Positions 1 to 8,809 of a stretch of DNA of 64,000 nucleotides are shown here, piece after piece. The notes below the pieces were generated by a model. That model saw nothing but the letters and a program-made list of their open reading frames with translations, was not told the origin of the DNA and searched no databases. Position 1 is the stretch's first letter; each line of letters starts with the position of its first letter. This stretch comes from OMII01 sp947467385. GTDB lineage: Bacteria > Bdellovibrionota_C > UBA2361 > OMII01. Made by a program: the position numbers and the translations under genes. The stretch is from the NCBI GenBank assembly GCA_044360075.1, contig JBIKLA010000019.1, forward strand, positions 1-64,000, in the 5' to 3' direction.

Positions 1-7
1 CAGTGGA

Positions 8-194
8 AAGTTGTGTGGGGGCCTCGTGGCAGAGAGGAGGGGCGGGAACCTGGCTAGAGGGAAAAAGTAAGTAGCCCAGCTACAGTGGAAGAAATCGGAA
101 GTGGGGTGGCGAAGTTGTGTGGGGGCCTCGTGGCAGAGAGGAGGGGCGGGAACCTGGCTAGAGGGAAAAAGTAAGTAGCCCAGCTACAGTGGAA
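8..194. repeat. 83-bp direct repeat, two copies
   Basis: Bases 8-90 and 112-194 are identical, an 83-bp unit repeated at an offset of 104 bases with a 21-base spacer. Each copy ends in one unit of the short tandem repeat that continues to position 258. No reading frame is evident. It could be a real minisatellite-like element or an assembly artefact near a contig end. Confidence 0.9.
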
Positions 195-258
195 AGTAGC
201 CCAGCTACAGTGGAAAGTAGCCCAGCTACAGTGGAAAGTAGCCCAGCTACAGTGGAAA
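175..258. repeat. 21-bp tandem repeat, four perfect copies
   Basis: Four contiguous identical 21-bp units occupy 175-195, 196-216, 217-237 and 238-258, each beginning GTAGCCCAGCTACAG. A fifth, isolated unit lies at 71-90 in the first long repeat, and bases 1-8 look like the tail of another unit, so the array may extend beyond the window. The core contains the self-complementary stretch GTAGC...GCTAC, so each unit could form a small hairpin. There is no coding signal. Confidence 0.9.
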
Positions 259-836
259 AGTGGAAAAAATGACCGTTCACTTACACGCTCCCCATAGAGA
301 ATCTTCTGGTTTAAGGGACACGTGTATCCTACCGAGCTTACGCCTCATTCTTAAACACAGTAATTTACTCACAAGTTCTGTCATTATATCGCAGAGAGTC
401 GGCTGAGTAAGCGTCGCGTATATCGATGAGTTATAATTCTTACTAAGGACCGTGAGCAAATAGCGTCGAGTGCTTGCTCGAACGAGAGACGACAAGCCCC
501 GGGGCCACCGGTGAATTTCAGGGAAGAGACACCGAGCGGGGCCTGCGAGCAAGGCGAGCCGCCGTGGAGCGCGTACAGCGAAAATGAAAATACGAGCTAG
601 CGAGTATTTTCTCAGCATTTACTAACGGGGCCTTGAGAAACGAAGGCCAGGCTTTGACCCGAGCTCAGGTCGAGGGTAAGACTCAAGCGGAACGCCTCAA
701 AAGTCAGACTGAGAACTGAAATCATACACCTCGTACAAAAGTGATACATCGCCAGATGCGCGGAGGTGGTACGAAGTCAGGATATGGGCAGCACTGCACT
801 CACAAGCAAGTGTTCCCTGCTCTGTGTGAAGACGCC
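259..836. other. Non-coding stretch with several hairpins
   Basis: I see no convincing gene between the repeats and the GH63 gene. A 113-codon minus-strand frame at 277-618 is arginine-rich, has no recognisable motif and no ribosome-binding site, and I do not accept it. Three inverted repeats stand out: GAGCAA/TTGCTC at 454-479, AAAATAC/GTATTTT at 587-610 and GGCCTT/AAGGCC at 629-648. They could belong to a structured transcript or be remnants; nothing identifies an RNA family. Confidence 0.5.
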
Positions 837-3497
837 TTAGCTGCGCCACTCATCGATCAGCGTAGCCACAAGGCCAGACCAGCCGGTTTGGTGCGCGGCT
901 CCCAATCCGGCTCCCGTATCGCCGTTGAAGTACTCGTAGAACTGTAGGTAGTCGCGCCAATAGGGGTCGTTCTGAAACTTGCGGCAGTCGCCAAATACTG
1001 GGCGGCGTCCGTCGCTGCTGCGGGTGAAGATCTTGATAAGGCGGTCGGCGATTATCCGCGCCAGGTCCTCGAAATTGAGCGGCGCGCCCTCACGCGTCAT
1101 CGCGATGTACTCGGGGCCGTACGCCTTGTTGAGCTTCTTGAGCGACTCGATGATGAGGAACGTTGTGGGGAACCAGATCGGCCCGCGCCAGTTTGAGTTG
1201 CCGCCCTTCAACTTGCTCGTTGTCTCTGCCGGCTCGTAGCGCACCTCGCTGTCGCCGAACCGGAAGGGGTTCTCCTCGTGATATTTGGAGAGGCTGCGGA
1301 TACCGAAGTCGGAGAGAAATTCGCTTGAGTCGAAGACGCGGTCGAGAAGGCGCATGAGCTGTGGCTCGTCAAAGATCGCAAGCACGACAGAGCGGCCGCC
1401 CATGTGGTCTACAGGATGACAGCTATTCTTGAGCAGCTCATGCTTGTTCTTGAGCGACCAGTGAAAGCGCTTGCGGAACTCCGGGAAGTTCTCGAGCCAG
1501 TCGAGCTCAAGCCGCTCAACTGCATAAAGCGGGATGATCCCCACGAGGGAGCGCACTGCGAGGGTGTCGGTCGTTCCATCCGGGTAGCGCACCTTGTCAT
1601 GGAAAAACCCGTTCTGGTCGCACCACAGCGAGACGTGCTGGCCGCCCATGTTCTTGATCGCTGCGCCGATGAACGTGTAATGCTGGAAAAACTTGGTGGC
1701 AAGACGTTCGTAGACCGGGTCCTCTTTGGCGAGCTCAAGCGCTATTCGCATCATGACGAGGCTAAAGAATCCCATCCAGCCTGTTGCGTCTGCCTGCTCG
1801 ATCTTGGCCCCTCCCGAAAGCTTCTCGCTTCTATCGATGACGGTGATGTTGTCGAGGCCGAGGAAGCCGCCCTCAAACACGTTATTGCCCTCGGCATCGA
1901 CTTTGTTGACCCACCACGTGAAGTTGAGCATGAGCTTGTGAAAGCTCTTCTCGAGGAAGGCCGTGTCGCGCTTGCCGGTCTTTACGCGCTCAAGGTGGAA
2001 CACGCGCCACACGGCCCACGCGTGCACGGGGGGATTGAGGTCTGAAAACTCCCACTCGTAGGCCGGTATCTGGCCGTTAGGGTGCTGGAACTGCTCAAAG
2101 AGCATGTGTGTCAGCTGGTCTTTTGCGAACTCAAAGTCGACGAGGGCAAGTGTCAGCGCCTGGAACGCCAGATCCCACGCCGCAAACCAGGGGTACTCCC
2201 ACTTGTCGGGCATCGAGAGGATGCGCATCGAGTGAAGGTGCCGCCAGTGCAGGTTGCGCGAGCGCTTGTGGGGCAAGCCTGGAGTCAATTCCGGCACGTC
2301 GCCATCCATCCATCGCTCAACGTCCATGAAGTAAAACTGCTTGCTCCATAGCATTCCGGCGAGGGCTTGGCGCTGGATGCGCTTCTCGTCCTCTGATGCC
2401 TTGGGCGGATGCACCGTGCTGTAGAACTCGTTCGTCTCGGCAAGTCGCTGCACCATGACGCGGTCAGCATCCGCCAGCACTGATGGGCTCTCAGCCTGCC
2501 CCAAGTGCAGCGTAATGCTCTCGCACGAGCCGGGAGCAGCCTCGAGCGTGTAGTGGACCGCTGCCTTTGTTCCTGTGTTGGCCGGATTTGTGCAGCGCTC
2601 GTTGTGGATAATGGCGCGGTGAAAAGCGTCCTTAACGTAGGGCGTCACGTTCGGCTGCCCAAAGAGCTGCTCACGGTTGGTTTCGTTGTTGGTGAAGAGG
2701 GGCGTTCCGCCGGCTGGGCAGTGAAGGAAGAATTTCCCCAGCGAATAGGGCTCAATCAGGTTCGGCAGAAGGTTTGTGCCGGCATCATCCGCGCACAGCG
2801 AGATGCCGTCTGGCCCATTCCGGAGCAGGTCTATGCGAGGTGATGCAATCGGCTCACCGCCCCACGACCAAGCGTTGCGAAAGAAGAGCTGCGGGATGAG
2901 GTGTAGCGTTGCGCGCTCCGGCCCCCGGTTGTGCGCGGTTATCTTGATCACAGTGTCGTCTGGTGATGACTTGGCGAACTCAACGAAGACGTCGAAGTAG
3001 CGGTCCTCGTCGAAGATGCCGGTGTCGAGCAGCTCATACTCGGGCCCCTGGCCGTTGCGGCGCCGGTTCTCGTCAATGAGCTGCACGTACGGGTACTCTG
3101 CCTGCGGATACTTGTAGAGGTAGCGCATGTAGGAGTGGGTTGGGGAGCTATCAACGTAGAAGTAGTACTCCTTCACGTCCTCGCCGTGGTTGCCCTCGGA
3201 GGGCACGAGCCCAAAGGCCCGTTCCTTGAGGATCGGATCCTTGCCGTTCCACAGCGCAAGCGAGAAGCACAGCAGCTGGTAGCGGTCGCAGTACCCGGCG
3301 ATGCCGTCCTCGCCCCAGCGGAACGCTTTGCTGCGGGCCATGTCATGGCTGACGAAGCTCCATGCGTCGCCGGTGTCGCTGTAGTCCTCGCGCACGGTGC
3401 CCCATGAGCGTTCGCTCATGTAGGGGCCCCAGCGCTTCCAGAACCTCTTCTTCTCAAGCTCCTCCTGGAGCCGGATGTGCTCAGCGGTGTTTTTCAT
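837..3497 (-). CDS. Glycoside hydrolase family 63 glucosidase
   Basis: An 886-residue cytoplasmic-looking protein of the GH63 / mannosyl-oligosaccharide glucosidase-like family, which hydrolyses alpha-glucosidic bonds in oligosaccharides or storage glucans. The (alpha/alpha)6-barrel signatures are visible: WFAAWDLAF near residue 437 with its likely catalytic Asp, NWRGPIWFP near 767, and the closing HQTGWSGLVA near 865. No signal peptide is seen. I chose the ATG at 3497, which gives MKNTAEHIRLQEELE; a TTG at 3566 would add 23 residues that look non-homologous. Neither start has a strong ribosome-binding site. It sits alone, divergent from the membrane-protein gene across about 290 bases with no other gene. 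The family is firm; the natural substrate cannot be read from sequence. Confidence 0.9.
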   Translation of the reverse strand: MKNTAEHIRLQEELEKKRFWKRWGPYMSERSWGTVREDYSDTGDAWSFVSHDMARSKAFRWGEDGIAGYCDRYQLLCFSLALWNGKDPILKERAFGLVPSEGNHGEDVKEYYFYVDSSPTHSYMRYLYKYPQAEYPYVQLIDENRRRNGQGPEYELLDTGIFDEDRYFDVFVEFAKSSPDDTVIKITAHNRGPERATLHLIPQLFFRNAWSWGGEPIASPRIDLLRNGPDGISLCADDAGTNLLPNLIEPYSLGKFFLHCPAGGTPLFTNNETNREQLFGQPNVTPYVKDAFHRAIIHNERCTNPANTGTKAAVHYTLEAAPGSCESITLHLGQAESPSVLADADRVMVQRLAETNEFYSTVHPPKASEDEKRIQRQALAGMLWSKQFYFMDVERWMDGDVPELTPGLPHKRSRNLHWRHLHSMRILSMPDKWEYPWFAAWDLAFQALTLALVDFEFAKDQLTHMLFEQFQHPNGQIPAYEWEFSDLNPPVHAWAVWRVFHLERVKTGKRDTAFLEKSFHKLMLNFTWWVNKVDAEGNNVFEGGFLGLDNITVIDRSEKLSGGAKIEQADATGWMGFFSLVMMRIALELAKEDPVYERLATKFFQHYTFIGAAIKNMGGQHVSLWCDQNGFFHDKVRYPDGTTDTLAVRSLVGIIPLYAVERLELDWLENFPEFRKRFHWSLKNKHELLKNSCHPVDHMGGRSVVLAIFDEPQLMRLLDRVFDSSEFLSDFGIRSLSKYHEENPFRFGDSEVRYEPAETTSKLKGGNSNWRGPIWFPTTFLIIESLKKLNKAYGPEYIAMTREGAPLNFEDLARIIADRLIKIFTRSSDGRRPVFGDCRKFQNDPYWRDYLQFYEYFNGDTGAGLGAAHQTGWSGLVATLIDEWRS

Positions 3498-3790
3498 GCA
3501 GGAATACAAAGAACAGCTGTTCACGATACCATAAGGCCCAAGGGCATCACAGTTTGGCGAGGCCAAATGAAATACTTCAGCAGCGCGGGCGCGCCCCGAG
3601 TGCTTTACAGGACCTTAAGCTGCAGTAACGCAGTTTGAGAAATGTTCAATTTTCTGCACAACAACGACCGCTCCCTATAACGCTGTCTTGTGAGTGGTAC
3701 GGCCGGCCGGCATAATCAAGGCGTTCGTTGAGTGTTGAGTTCTTGATGTGGATGGCGGGAGCCGTCCAGTTTTTTTCGTTGGGCGTGTTT

Positions 3791-5818
3791 ATGGTAAAGC
3801 GGCTAATTGGAATCGCCCTCCTCGTTGTGGCCACGGGCCTTAACCTGAGGCTTTTCTTTAGCCGCTGGGCAGAGCTCCCGCGCGAGCCTCTGCCAGAGAT
3901 CCTCTCTCAGGTGCAGGTAGCGTCGGCTGTGTCCGGTTTCGGCGCCATGGCACTGGTGATGAGTGTCATCGGGCTGCTCTGGATGCGGCGCTGGCTTTTG
4001 GCTATATCGCTCGCCATTCTTGCCGCGGCGGTTGTTGCCTTGCTACAGGGCGTGCCCGCGTTTGCTTCCCTCTACTCTCCGATGAGGGAGTTTGCGCTCG
4101 GCGGGGCGTTAGTGGCCCTCATTTGCCTTCAGCTGCGCGAGAGCGAGGAGCCTTCTGGGGCACGGCCGTTGGGGTGGTCGTTCGCGCTCTTGGCTTTTGC
4201 TTCCCTCAATTTCTTTCTTTTGTGCGGGCCTTACTCTTCACACCTGCCCTCATACGTACAGGATTCGGTCGTGCCGCCGCCGACCCTGCGGGTTTTCTAC
4301 TACGGCTCTGTGCACTCCGACCTTAGCATCGTCTCCATTTACCTCAGGCATGCCATAAATTGGTTCTTCCCGTATCCAAGCATCAACGCCACGGCGGTGA
4401 GCTCTATGGTGTACGTGTCCCTCGGCTTGGCGCTGTGTGGAATCGCCCTGCATATGATGTTTGGCTCGCTGTGGGCCTGGGTCTTCCTGGCGCTTGCCTG
4501 GACCGATCGTTGGCTTTTTGCGAGTGCGATCTCCTCGTCGATCATCGGGCATCCGGTTCTCTCCACGGCATTCTCGGTTTTCCTGTGCACGTGGGCGATT
4601 GTGCGCCGGCCGGGGCTGCTGACATGGCGCGAGGCGGCTGCGCTCGCCTGCATAAACGCAGTGGGGCTCCTCTACAACCTCTACTCGTACTCTGCCGCGC
4701 GCATGCCATGGGTTGTGGGAAGCGCCATGGCGGCAGCGATACTGCTCTTTCGCAGGGCCGTTCGCCTCAACCTCGACGGCGTAGCAAAGGTGAGCGCCAC
4801 GGTCATCCCCTCAATAGCGCTCCTCGTTCTCATTTGGGCCACGCTCTTCGAGCGTGACACGGACCGCTTCAAGAGCCAGATATTTATCTCGCCCAAGATG
4901 AGCAACCTCATCAAGGACGTGAACGACTATCCGAAGAAGGTATATCCAATCCACGACAACGACATCCCCATCTGGTGGGGCACGGGCCGGCCCGAGGAAG
5001 AGAACGTTTCCGTATACTGGCGCCGCTCGCCGCAAGAGATAATTGAGAAGCTCGGATGGATGATGAACGAGATCTCGGCGATCCCACCGCTGCCCGCTTT
5101 TGTCATCATTCTCGCTGCACTAGGGGTCATCGTCGGGGTTACGAGCCCGCAGGCCAAGCGCCGCTGGTTTACCGTGGTCATCCTTGTCATGGGGGGCCTC
5201 TCGTTTGCGACCTTTATGTTTGCGCAAGATCCCTCCGCGTATCGCCGCGGCATGCCCACGAATCTGCTCGTGTTCTGCGCTGTCGTTAGCCTCTTTGCGA
5301 TGAAGGCGCGGGGGCGTTACTTCAAGGTCCTGGCGGCCCTTCCGTGCGTGGCGCTCGCCATCGTGAAGGCGCCGGAGGAGCTCAACGTGCTTACTAACGA
5401 GACTTTCTATTCGCCCGTATGTATCGCCTGCCAGTCGCACGTCAATTTCCGCGGGCTCGTGAATGACCCTGCGTTCGCGGCTGTTGCTGGCAGGCCCCTG
5501 CGTATCCTGATCAGCGGCAAGGGCGTTCCGCCGGTAGTGATGCGCTGTTCATCAACCGCGATTGAGTCGAATGAGTTTAAGTCGATGTCTCCGCTCGCGA
5601 GTGAATTTAGGCTATCGGAGGGCGAGAGCCTGGAAGCGGGGTTCTCAAGGCTCGTCCCGGGCGAGGTGCTGCTTGTCGCGTGTACGCCCGCAAGCGAGCA
5701 GGAGCCTGAAATCAAGGACGTGTGCTCTGGCCGGCCGCCCTTTGGCCGGCTCCTCGGGCAGTTCCCGAAAAGCACCGGGAACATCTCCTCGTGGTGGATA
5801 CTTATTGAGCGGGCGTAG
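3791..5818 (+). CDS. Polytopic membrane protein, unknown function
   Basis: About 675 residues with roughly 13-15 hydrophobic segments, starting at the N-terminus (RLIGIALLVVATGLNL) and ending near residue 530. A soluble C-terminal tail of about 140 residues follows, with a CIAC pair at its start. A loop of about 100 residues between the late helices contains WWGTGRPEEE. The overall plan, many helices plus one large extracytoplasmic loop and tail, is like GT39/GT83-type lipid-sugar-dependent glycosyltransferases or polymer ligases, but I see no diagnostic motif. Its place among sugar genes supports a cell-surface glycan role as inference only. The start is uncertain: ATG at 3791 fits a first helix, while ATG 3746, ATG 3752 or TTG 3728 would extend it. 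Confidence 0.7.
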   Translation: MVKRLIGIALLVVATGLNLRLFFSRWAELPREPLPEILSQVQVASAVSGFGAMALVMSVIGLLWMRRWLLAISLAILAAAVVALLQGVPAFASLYSPMREFALGGALVALICLQLRESEEPSGARPLGWSFALLAFASLNFFLLCGPYSSHLPSYVQDSVVPPPTLRVFYYGSVHSDLSIVSIYLRHAINWFFPYPSINATAVSSMVYVSLGLALCGIALHMMFGSLWAWVFLALAWTDRWLFASAISSSIIGHPVLSTAFSVFLCTWAIVRRPGLLTWREAAALACINAVGLLYNLYSYSAARMPWVVGSAMAAAILLFRRAVRLNLDGVAKVSATVIPSIALLVLIWATLFERDTDRFKSQIFISPKMSNLIKDVNDYPKKVYPIHDNDIPIWWGTGRPEEENVSVYWRRSPQEIIEKLGWMMNEISAIPPLPAFVIILAALGVIVGVTSPQAKRRWFTVVILVMGGLSFATFMFAQDPSAYRRGMPTNLLVFCAVVSLFAMKARGRYFKVLAALPCVALAIVKAPEELNVLTNETFYSPVCIACQSHVNFRGLVNDPAFAAVAGRPLRILISGKGVPPVVMRCSSTAIESNEFKSMSPLASEFRLSEGESLEAGFSRLVPGEVLLVACTPASEQEPEIKDVCSGRPPFGRLLGQFPKSTGNISSWWILIERA

Positions 5819-5839
5819 CCCTCTCGCCCAGCCGCCGCG

Positions 5840-6784
5840 CTAGCGCTTTGACAGGACGGCCTGCATGATCGCCCCGCGACCGCACGCCCAGCTCGCAAGC
5901 GACAAGCCCACCGCAAGAGGAGTGAGGAGCGCCGCAAGGGCGAGGGTCACGATATCCCCGGCGCGCCACGGCTCTGCACGCATGAGGAGCCGTGTGAGGC
6001 GATTGCCGTTGCCGAACTGGCGGTTGAGGATGCTCTGAACCCAGCCGTACGGGTCGTGCTCAAGCGACACAAAGCTTATGGAGTCGATCTTGAGGCCGCT
6101 GCGCTGCGCCGCCTCCCTGAGCGAATCAGGGGACCAGTGAAAGAGGTGCCGCGGCACGTCGAGGTGAAACCACCCATCGCGGCCATACTCCGCCTGCCAG
6201 CTCTGGAAGTTCGGCACCCCGATCACGAGCCGCCCGTCTTGGGCCAGGAGAGACGCCGCGCGGGCGAGCTGCGGAAGCGGATCTGCGAGGTGCTCAAGGA
6301 CCTGGAACATAATCACTAGATCAAAGCGCGTCTCGCGCGGGATGGGGTGAGTTTGCTCAACGAAAACCGTCAGGCCGAAGTGCTTGCGGGCAAATGCGGA
6401 CATCTCTTCAGTTCGCTCCGTTCCGCACACCTCCCAGCCGAACGAGCGCAGCGCGTTGAGCATAAAACCGTCTCCGCACCCCAGCTCCAGGGCGTTCCCT
6501 GGCCTTGCAAAGAGCCTGTTCCAGCGCGCCACGCGGCGCCTGTAGAGGAACTTGAGGATCGCGATAATTATGGAGTTATAACGGCGGTAGGAACGGGGAT
6601 AGTACGGCTCAAGGTTCTGCGGGACCGGCTGTGTCCATGAGATTCGGCACTTTGGGCACGACCACACCTCAAAAATATCCTTCGTTATATAATCGGCGGC
6701 TTGAGGGTAGAGCGACTGAACCTCTCCGCACTCGCAGATAGGGCACAAAGCCGAAACTTTCCGAACAGATGCAGCATCTTCCAC
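5840..6784 (-). CDS. Zinc-ribbon class I SAM methyltransferase
   Basis: A 314-residue protein. Residues 14-45 hold a zinc-ribbon pair, CPIC and CPKC. A Rossmann methyltransferase core follows, with motif I LELGCGDGF near residue 98 and the acidic post-II region FDLVIMFQVLEHL near 155, typical of Methyltransf_23 proteins. A hydrophobic stretch near the C-terminus (VTLALAALLTPLAVGLSL) suggests membrane association. Proteins of this build commonly sit in O-antigen or capsule clusters and methylate sugars or lipid carriers; the substrate is unknown. The start is GTG at 6784. It converges on the membrane-protein gene with a 21-base gap and is divergent from rfbF. Confidence 0.85.
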   Translation of the reverse strand: MEDAASVRKVSALCPICECGEVQSLYPQAADYITKDIFEVWSCPKCRISWTQPVPQNLEPYYPRSYRRYNSIIIAILKFLYRRRVARWNRLFARPGNALELGCGDGFMLNALRSFGWEVCGTERTEEMSAFARKHFGLTVFVEQTHPIPRETRFDLVIMFQVLEHLADPLPQLARAASLLAQDGRLVIGVPNFQSWQAEYGRDGWFHLDVPRHLFHWSPDSLREAAQRSGLKIDSISFVSLEHDPYGWVQSILNRQFGNGNRLTRLLMRAEPWRAGDIVTLALAALLTPLAVGLSLASWACGRGAIMQAVLSKR

Positions 6785-6971
6785 TGGTGGGACCCCTTAT
6801 CTAACGTTTCTCGCGCTGATGCGCGGGCATCAGCGAGGAGGGGACGGAATTTCGGTGGAACCTCCCCCAGCGGCAATACTAGGGCACCAGACGCTGTTCT
6901 GAAATAGCCAAAGAGATCGAAGGGGGTTGCGTGCAAGAGGGTGTTAAGGACCCAATCATGAAGGGGTGCTT

Positions 6972-7742
6972 ATGAAAGTTGTTATTCTCGCCGGGGGCCT
7001 CGGCACGAGGCTCGCTGAAGAGACGGTCGTCAAGCCAAAGCCAATGGTTGAGATCGGCGGTCGCCCGATCATCTGGCACATCATGAAGATCTACTCTTCA
7101 TATGGCATCAACGAATTCGTGATCTGCACGGGGTACAAGGGGTACGTCCTAAAGGAGTACTTCGCCAACTACTTCCTTCACACGACCGACGTCACTTTCG
7201 ACGTGCTCAAGGGTGAGATGGAGATTCACAACAGCAAGGCCGAGCCGTGGAAGGTGACTCTGATCGACACGGGTGAGATTACATCGACCGGCGGCCGACT
7301 CAAGCGGGTAAAGCAGTACCTTGGCGCCGGTGAGTTCTGCATGACGTATGGCGATGGGGTCTCGAACGTCAACATCGCTAAGCTGATCGACTTTCACCGC
7401 GCGCACGGAAAGCTCTGCACCGTCACCGCAACCCGTCCGGCGGCCCGCTTCGGCGCGCTCGGCCTCAGCGGCGACTCAGTCACGCACTTCCGCGAGAAGC
7501 CCGTCGGGGACGGCGGCTACATCAACGGCGGCTTCTTCGTGCTCTCTCCGAAGGTGCTCGATTATGTTGCGGGAGACTCTACCGTGTGGGAGGAGGAGCC
7601 CATGACCAAGCTCGCGGAGCAGGGACAGATGAGGGCCTTCCTTCACGACGATTTTTGGCAGCCTATGGACACCGTGCGTGACCGCAAGCAGCTTGAGGCG
7701 CTCTGGCAAACAGGAAAGGCTCCATGGAAGGTCTGGGAGTAA
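6972..7742 (+). CDS. rfbF: Glucose-1-phosphate cytidylyltransferase
   Basis: Makes CDP-glucose from CTP and glucose 1-phosphate, the entry step to CDP-deoxysugars. The N-terminus MKVVILAGGLGTRLAEE is the nucleotidyltransferase signature with the GGxGTR loop, followed by KPKPMVEIGGRPI; the rest matches the RfbF family along its length (256 residues, against about 257 usual). I chose ATG 6972 over an in-frame GTG at 6966 because it reproduces the family N-terminus and has AAGGGG just upstream. The gene overlaps rfbG by 19 bases, so the two are translationally coupled. It is the first gene of a five-gene operon. Confidence 0.97.
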   Translation: MKVVILAGGLGTRLAEETVVKPKPMVEIGGRPIIWHIMKIYSSYGINEFVICTGYKGYVLKEYFANYFLHTTDVTFDVLKGEMEIHNSKAEPWKVTLIDTGEITSTGGRLKRVKQYLGAGEFCMTYGDGVSNVNIAKLIDFHRAHGKLCTVTATRPAARFGALGLSGDSVTHFREKPVGDGGYINGGFFVLSPKVLDYVAGDSTVWEEEPMTKLAEQGQMRAFLHDDFWQPMDTVRDRKQLEALWQTGKAPWKVWE

Positions 7743-8809
7743 TCGACCGCCAATTCTGGCATGGGAAGCGGGTCCTGGTCACCGGGCACACCGGCTTCAA
7801 GGGGGCTTGGCTTGCGCTGTGGCTCGAGAAGCTTGGGGCCGTCGTGACAGGCTTCTCTGTCGGCATCCCCACGGAGCCGAGCCTCTATAAGGCTCTCGGG
7901 AAGGAAGGCACTATCTCGGACCTACGCGGCGATATTTGCGATGCAGAGGCGTTTTCTAAGGCGCTTGCAGAGAGCAAGCCTGAGATCGTGTTTCACCTCG
8001 CTGCCCAATCACTCGTACGCCTCTCATACCAAGACCCGCTCGGGACTCTTGCAACGAACGTTATGGGAACAGCGAATGTCCTCGAATCGGTGCGCAAGTC
8101 GCCGAGTGTCCGTGCGGTCATCAACGTCACGAGTGACAAGTGCTACGACAACCGCGAGCAGCACCATGCGTACCGGGAGGGCGATCCGCTCGGGGGACGC
8201 GATCCCTACAGCTGCAGCAAGGGGTGCGCGGAGCTTGTGACGGCTGCCTACCGGCTCTCGTTCTTCTCCACCGACGAGGTTGGAATAGCGTCCGTGCGCG
8301 CGGGAAACGTCATTGGAGGTGGAGATTGGTCTTCTGATCGGCTGGTTTCCGATTGCATGCGTGCCTTCTCGGCTGGCAAGGAGGTGGTGATCCGCAACCC
8401 TGGGTCGGTGCGCCCGTGGCAGCACGTGCTGGAGGCGCTCAGGGGCTACCTGCTCCTTGGTCAGCGACTCTGCGCAGAGCCGGCCCGATTCTCAGGGGCT
8501 TTTAATTTCGGACCAAACATCGAGGATTCCCGGCCGGTGTCGTACGTCGTCGATCAGCTGTGCCGTGGGTGGGGGAGTGGAGCGTCGTTTCGAATTGAGA
8601 AGAGCGAAGGCCTTCACGAGGCCAGCCTCCTGCAGCTCGACAGCTCTCACGCCCAGACCGCCCTCGGTTGGCGGCCGCTCCTGGAGCTTCCGGAGGCTCT
8701 TGCGTGGACGGCCAATTGGTATAAGTCTTTTTATAACGGCGAATCGATGAGGGCACGAAGCCTTGAGAGCCTCGATCGCATGGAGAGGATGGAGAAGGGA
8801 ATACCATGA
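7724..8809 (+). CDS. rfbG: CDP-glucose 4,6-dehydratase
   Basis: Converts CDP-glucose to CDP-4-keto-6-deoxyglucose with bound NAD. It is an extended short-chain dehydrogenase: the nucleotide-binding motif VTGHTGFKG is near residue 18, the Thr of TSDKCYDN near 136, and the YxxxK pair in DPYSCSKG near 162. Its 361 residues match the family length. It starts inside the end of rfbF and its last four bases (ATGA) contain the start of the next gene, so coupling is tight. Together with rfbF it commits the operon to a CDP-linked 6-deoxysugar. Confidence 0.97.
   Translation: MEGLGVIDRQFWHGKRVLVTGHTGFKGAWLALWLEKLGAVVTGFSVGIPTEPSLYKALGKEGTISDLRGDICDAEAFSKALAESKPEIVFHLAAQSLVRLSYQDPLGTLATNVMGTANVLESVRKSPSVRAVINVTSDKCYDNREQHHAYREGDPLGGRDPYSCSKGCAELVTAAYRLSFFSTDEVGIASVRAGNVIGGGDWSSDRLVSDCMRAFSAGKEVVIRNPGSVRPWQHVLEALRGYLLLGQRLCAEPARFSGAFNFGPNIEDSRPVSYVVDQLCRGWGSGASFRIEKSEGLHEASLLQLDSSHAQTALGWRPLLELPEALAWTANWYKSFYNGESMRARSLESLDRMERMEKGIP

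Noticed and set aside
8..258. Possible CRISPR array
   Set aside because: The 21-bp units are contiguous with no spacers, and the 83-bp repeat occurs only twice; no cas genes are present.
277..618. 113-codon open frame on the minus strand
   Set aside because: Arg/Leu-rich composition, no motif, no ribosome-binding site, and it overlaps two hairpins; reads as chance in non-coding DNA.
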